Notes under the pieces: model-generated | Seen by the model: the letters and a program-made list of their open reading frames with translations, nothing else | Databases searched by the model: none | Told to the model about the DNA's origin: nothing | Assembly: GCA_038087015.1 (NCBI GenBank) | Contig: JASBNA010000041.1 | Coordinates: 368,442 to 432,441 of the forward strand | DNA from: Cerrena zonata | Lineage: Eukaryota > Basidiomycota > Agaricomycetes > Polyporales > Cerrenaceae | Direction of reading: 5' to 3' | DNA length: 64,000 nucleotides | Position numbers and translations under genes: made by a program | Shown: positions 61,001 through 64,000 of the stretch, piece after piece | Numbering within the stretch: position 1 is the first letter of the stretch | Layout: each line of letters begins with the position of its first letter

Positions 61001-62344
61001 TCTGACGAAACTAAACCGTGGTGTGAAGTTATGGACTGAGGTTCGAGGTTCGGCTGAAATGATGCTGTACCTGTACTGACTCACCTTGCAGGATGGTGTG
61101 TGCAAACGAACAATTGATCGTAAGCGTACTGTTCAGTCGATTGCATGGATGCCTCATGGCGAAGGTATGTACTTAACGTTTTGCGTGCGCTATTCGTACT
61201 TACAATGGCACAGCTTTCCTTTCGGTTGAGAGTAGCGTCGTCACAAAACTGGATTTGAACGGTGTCGTGAGTTATACAAAACCAGTTTTCGTTTTATGTG
61301 TAATAACTAATCGTCCTTCCAGGTCTTGGATCAATATCACTTCGACAGGATGCTTCTGCACGATGTCGCAGTAACGCACGATCGTCAACGGTTGTTATGT
61401 GTAGGCACACTTACTGCATCGCACGACGGACTCCAACCAAGCAAGAGTCGGGCCGAGAAACAGATCATCCGTATGTCGTTCACTGTTTTGCTGAAGTTCA
61501 TATTGTGACTGCTCTATCTCGATCTAGTCTACAATCTGGAGAAGAAGGACATTGAGAAGTAAATATTTTCTATTTTACTAGTCGTCTGGATCATTTGGAT
61601 TGACCTTACATTGTTAGTCGTGTACCAGTCCTTCATGATGTTCGAGATATCACCCTTGCACGAAATGATCTCTCTGCTTTAGTTAGCTACGAGAACAAGG
61701 TCGGTCTATTCTTTTTGATAATCTCTTGAGATGATGTTAACCATAGCTTACTAGGCCCCTCCTCAACTCTGGAAATTGGATATTGTCAAGGACACAGCAC
61801 GTCTCTCATTACGCCATACATACATGCCGAAGGTTGCAGTCGATTTCGCTGGGCCCAGTTACTTCGGTGGGAAATACGATCAATTGATCTTGTGCGCTGG
61901 AAAAGGTTCGTAGATCATCACCTCTTCCTTAAGACTACACCATAACGACTCTATTGAATAGCTGGTGACATACACATCTGGGATCGTGAATCGGCTGCCT
62001 TATTGCATCACATTCGGGCACAATCACTTGGTGGCGACTTAACCTGTATCGCATGGAACCACGCTCACGATTCCTTCATGTTCGCTACGGGAAGTCACGA
62101 CGGTGCTGTCAGGATATGGACAACCCCTGAAGGAATGGTCGATTCGGCGGTCTCGAGTCGTGGGACTACAAATACGAGCACACCACGCAGTCCAACGCCT
62201 AGTGGCTACGAGGTAGAATATCGTACGGACAGTCCAAATGCTCAAGTCACAGACTCGCAAGATGACACTAATGGTCAGTCGAGTTCGCAAGTGGACCAGA
62301 CTGAGTCTTCGGCATCACAACGGGTTGTGGCTTTCTCGAAATAA
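58078..62344 (+). CDS. Multi-pass membrane protein with C-terminal WD40 repeats, about 1040 aa
   Basis: About 20 exons, starting ATGGCCCGAA|GTAAGT. The N-terminal 300 residues include a helical part (RKATLMSLLDALHELSRDG; MQLEYFAQDVTTFLDCLNEF). Four hydrophobic segments follow: NLLNLSTVATFFSAVTAT, FWFTSLVFSIGAAVNSLLGL, FLVLSVACFSMGLVLFAY and TVFSAFSCFGLAAVSTW. Then a Ser-rich linker and WD40 repeats: VRHLQFSPSGKFLATSSWDR, GFVGQVAWAPMGNSLL, TVQSIAWMPHGEAFLSVE, GDIHIWDRESA, LTCIAWNHAHDSFMFATG and SHDGAVRIW. Exon 4 ends with a GC donor (CAAAG|GCATGT), needed to keep frame. The WD40 part is probably a cytosolic interaction platform. The combination is seen in Agaricomycete genomes but its role is unknown to me. 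Confidence 0.8.
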
Positions 62345-62564
62345 ACAATTCATTCATCTATCACTATCTCAACGCTCGCACATCTTACATCTTGTAATAA
62401 GCAGAACATCCAAGGATCCTGTTGTATTTTAGTCATGTTCAAAATTACGATATTAGTCACTTCCTGTACACTACAGATAGTTTTCACGTTCACAATGAAA
62501 ATTTACTAACTATAACAATCCAGTCTACGAGTCGAAACTACAACGTGAATGTGTACATCTGAGA

Positions 62565-63863
62565 TCATAGTTTTGTTTTTGGCCGGTTCGTCCTCCTAAT
62601 ATGCTCTCGACCTGCAGCATCGGCACCCTTGATAGCATGGAATACCTTGTCTTCAGTGATACTGTTTCCAATGTCCATCGTCCATATTGTCTCTCCCCGT
62701 GAACAAGCAAGTTTTGATACCGCCCGAAGGTCTTCGTCCGAAACGTTTGGAATGCCTAGGAGCTCGAAAGTCACTGGAAGATCGACCGAGAGTAGGAATG
62801 TGATGTATTTATCCAGCTCCGATGGGGGTGCGTTCAACAACACCAGTTGTACAACGACACCAAAAGCGACTGGGAACAATAACAGTCAATACTCAATACC
62901 CATCAGAAAGCCATTCAGTTTCATATACCTTTCTCCCCATGAAGCAAACCATGCAATGCAGGGATCACCGATAGTCCATTGTGAATCTAATTACATGGTC
63001 AATAATCGAAAAGAACGAAACTATGCGGATCCTTACGCTATGCGCCGCAGCGACTCCACCAGACTCAAAGCTTAGTCTGCTCAACAGTGTGTTGGCTTCA
63101 ACAACAGCCTCGAAAGCAGGAGTAACAGCATGGGCCTTGTTGGCCTCATACGCGAGTTTTCCATATTTGAAGAGTGTCTCCTGGCATTTGTCGCCGATTG
63201 CGCTGACCACTTCTGCAGTCAGACCTTTCCATGGACTGGCATTTCTCCTGGACGATTGAGCTTCTAAATGAATGGCAATCGCATCTCCGATTTCAGACGC
63301 AAGATAACGTGCAGGTGATTTTGCGATAATAGACGTATCGACCAATAAGACGTTAGGATTCTTCGTCGAGAAACTGTAGTGATCAAAGGGGCCGTTTGGG
63401 GCATATGATACGGCCGAACAAGGTGCATCTGTCGCCGCTGTGGTTGGGATGCTGGCTAATGGGAGATGGTGCGTTTGTGCGATGACTTTGGCACAGTCTA
63501 AGGCTTCGCTTGCTCCTAGTCCGATTATAAACTCGACTCGGTAATCGCGGGCGAGTGTTGCCAGACGATCTATCTCCTTAATAGGATTTCCCTCCACAAA
63601 TTCTGCATAACCGACTTCGAACCCAGCCCTCTCAAGAGTCGCAATGAATTCTCGCCCCGCTTAATGATGGTTCGTCATCTATGGTTCACGACAATGACAA
63701 TGCAAAAAGACAACGTACCAGTTGTAAACGTCTCTGAATCACAGATCACGAGGGGTGCTTTACCCAGTACAGAGAGATACTTGGGTGCATTCCGAAAGGC
63801 GGATGTTCCTTGGACATATCGCAAGGAACCCTGGAACAGATGTTCAGTAATCTTATCAGACAT
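62565..63863 (-). CDS. GLD1: Glycerol dehydrogenase, iron-containing ADH family, 376 aa
   Basis: Exons on the minus strand are 63719-63863, 63037-63659, 62929-62986 and 62565-62869, all in frame. Family blocks follow GldA/Gld1: IIGLGASEALDCAKVIA (nucleotide-binding Gly-rich turn), SIPTTAATDAPCSAVS, FDHYSFSTKNPNVLLVDT, EIGDAIAIHLEA (metal-ligand Asp), FESGGVAAAHSIHNGL and LLHGEKVAFG (metal-ligand His residues). It oxidises glycerol to dihydroxyacetone with NAD+ in the cytosol, as fission-yeast Gld1 does. No targeting signal. It converges with the WD40 membrane gene, 220 bp apart. Full length with all metal ligands, so active enzyme is expected. Confidence 0.93.
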
Positions 63864-64000
63864 GGAGGGAGATCGTGGTGTTAGCGGTAAAGCAGACGCT
63901 TCTTTTCCCCACCCAGATTATAAGTATACGTGGGAGATCTGGGGATATGTTCAGTCCCACCGTCATAAGACCTGCCAAGAACTCCGCTTACGACCACCAA
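63864..64000 (-). promoter_or_regulatory. Promoter side of the glycerol dehydrogenase gene
   Basis: The remaining 137 bp to the window edge lie upstream of GLD1. CGTATACTTATAATC on the minus strand at about 63917-63931 is a TATA-like candidate; nothing else recognised. Confidence 0.3.

Overview
The window looks like nuclear DNA of a basidiomycete, probably an Agaricomycete. Genes carry many short introns of about 45-80 bp, with GT-AG and several GC-AG borders. There is a large, fast-evolving F-box complement. Housekeeping genes have typical fungal architectures: a divergent H2A-H2B pair, mitochondrial 2-oxoglutarate dehydrogenase E2, the Golgi GRAB-domain protein Rud3 and an iron-type glycerol dehydrogenase. 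No bacterial operons, rRNA, credible tRNA, CRISPR array or intact transposon was seen. All exon borders were read by eye from splice consensus, reading frame and comparison between paralogs within the window.

Layout. 0-12 kb is an F-box-rich accessory region: an edge-truncated F-box gene, a decayed locus, an intact divergent pair (F-box-like gene / small secreted Cys-rich protein), then two related F-box genes of 522 and 580 aa. 12-25.6 kb is gene-poor; its only supported gene encodes a 410-aa disordered protein, and the purine/pyrimidine strand bias switches direction on either side of that gene. 25.6-28.7 kb holds a secreted GH51 alpha-L-arabinofuranosidase carrying two apparent 1-nt deletions. 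29-34 kb is a tandemly duplicated module (small conserved protein plus APH-fold kinase) in which one kinase copy is reduced to a relic; a third, larger APH-fold gene lies between the copies. 34.3-36.1 kb is KGD2.

36.8-41.4 kb is the second accessory cluster. It contains two F-box-like genes, the inverted copy of the divergent pair seen at 2.5-5 kb, and another relic. 41.5-44.0 kb contains two small secreted precursors sharing intron position and phase and carrying Kex2-type KR sites before two-cysteine peptide units. I regard these as the best candidate for an undescribed secreted-peptide system. 45.8-47.4 kb is the H2B/H2A pair with MCB-like ACGCGT boxes. 48.1-52.0 kb reads as one 1115-aa gene joining a long disordered region to a HECT_2 (UBE3D-like) domain. 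52.4-54.1 kb is RUD3 with one apparent 1-nt insertion. 54.2-55.9 kb is a divergent member of the F-box-like family. 58.1-62.3 kb is a multi-pass-membrane plus WD40 protein, and 62.6-63.9 kb is glycerol dehydrogenase.

Big picture: conserved metabolic, chromatin and trafficking genes alternate with rapidly duplicating and decaying loci (F-box, APH-fold, small secreted proteins). Paired birth and death of divergent gene modules is the dominant signal. Three isolated 1-nt indels in otherwise well-kept genes could mean either recent inactivation or residual assembly errors, so gene models here should be checked against reads.
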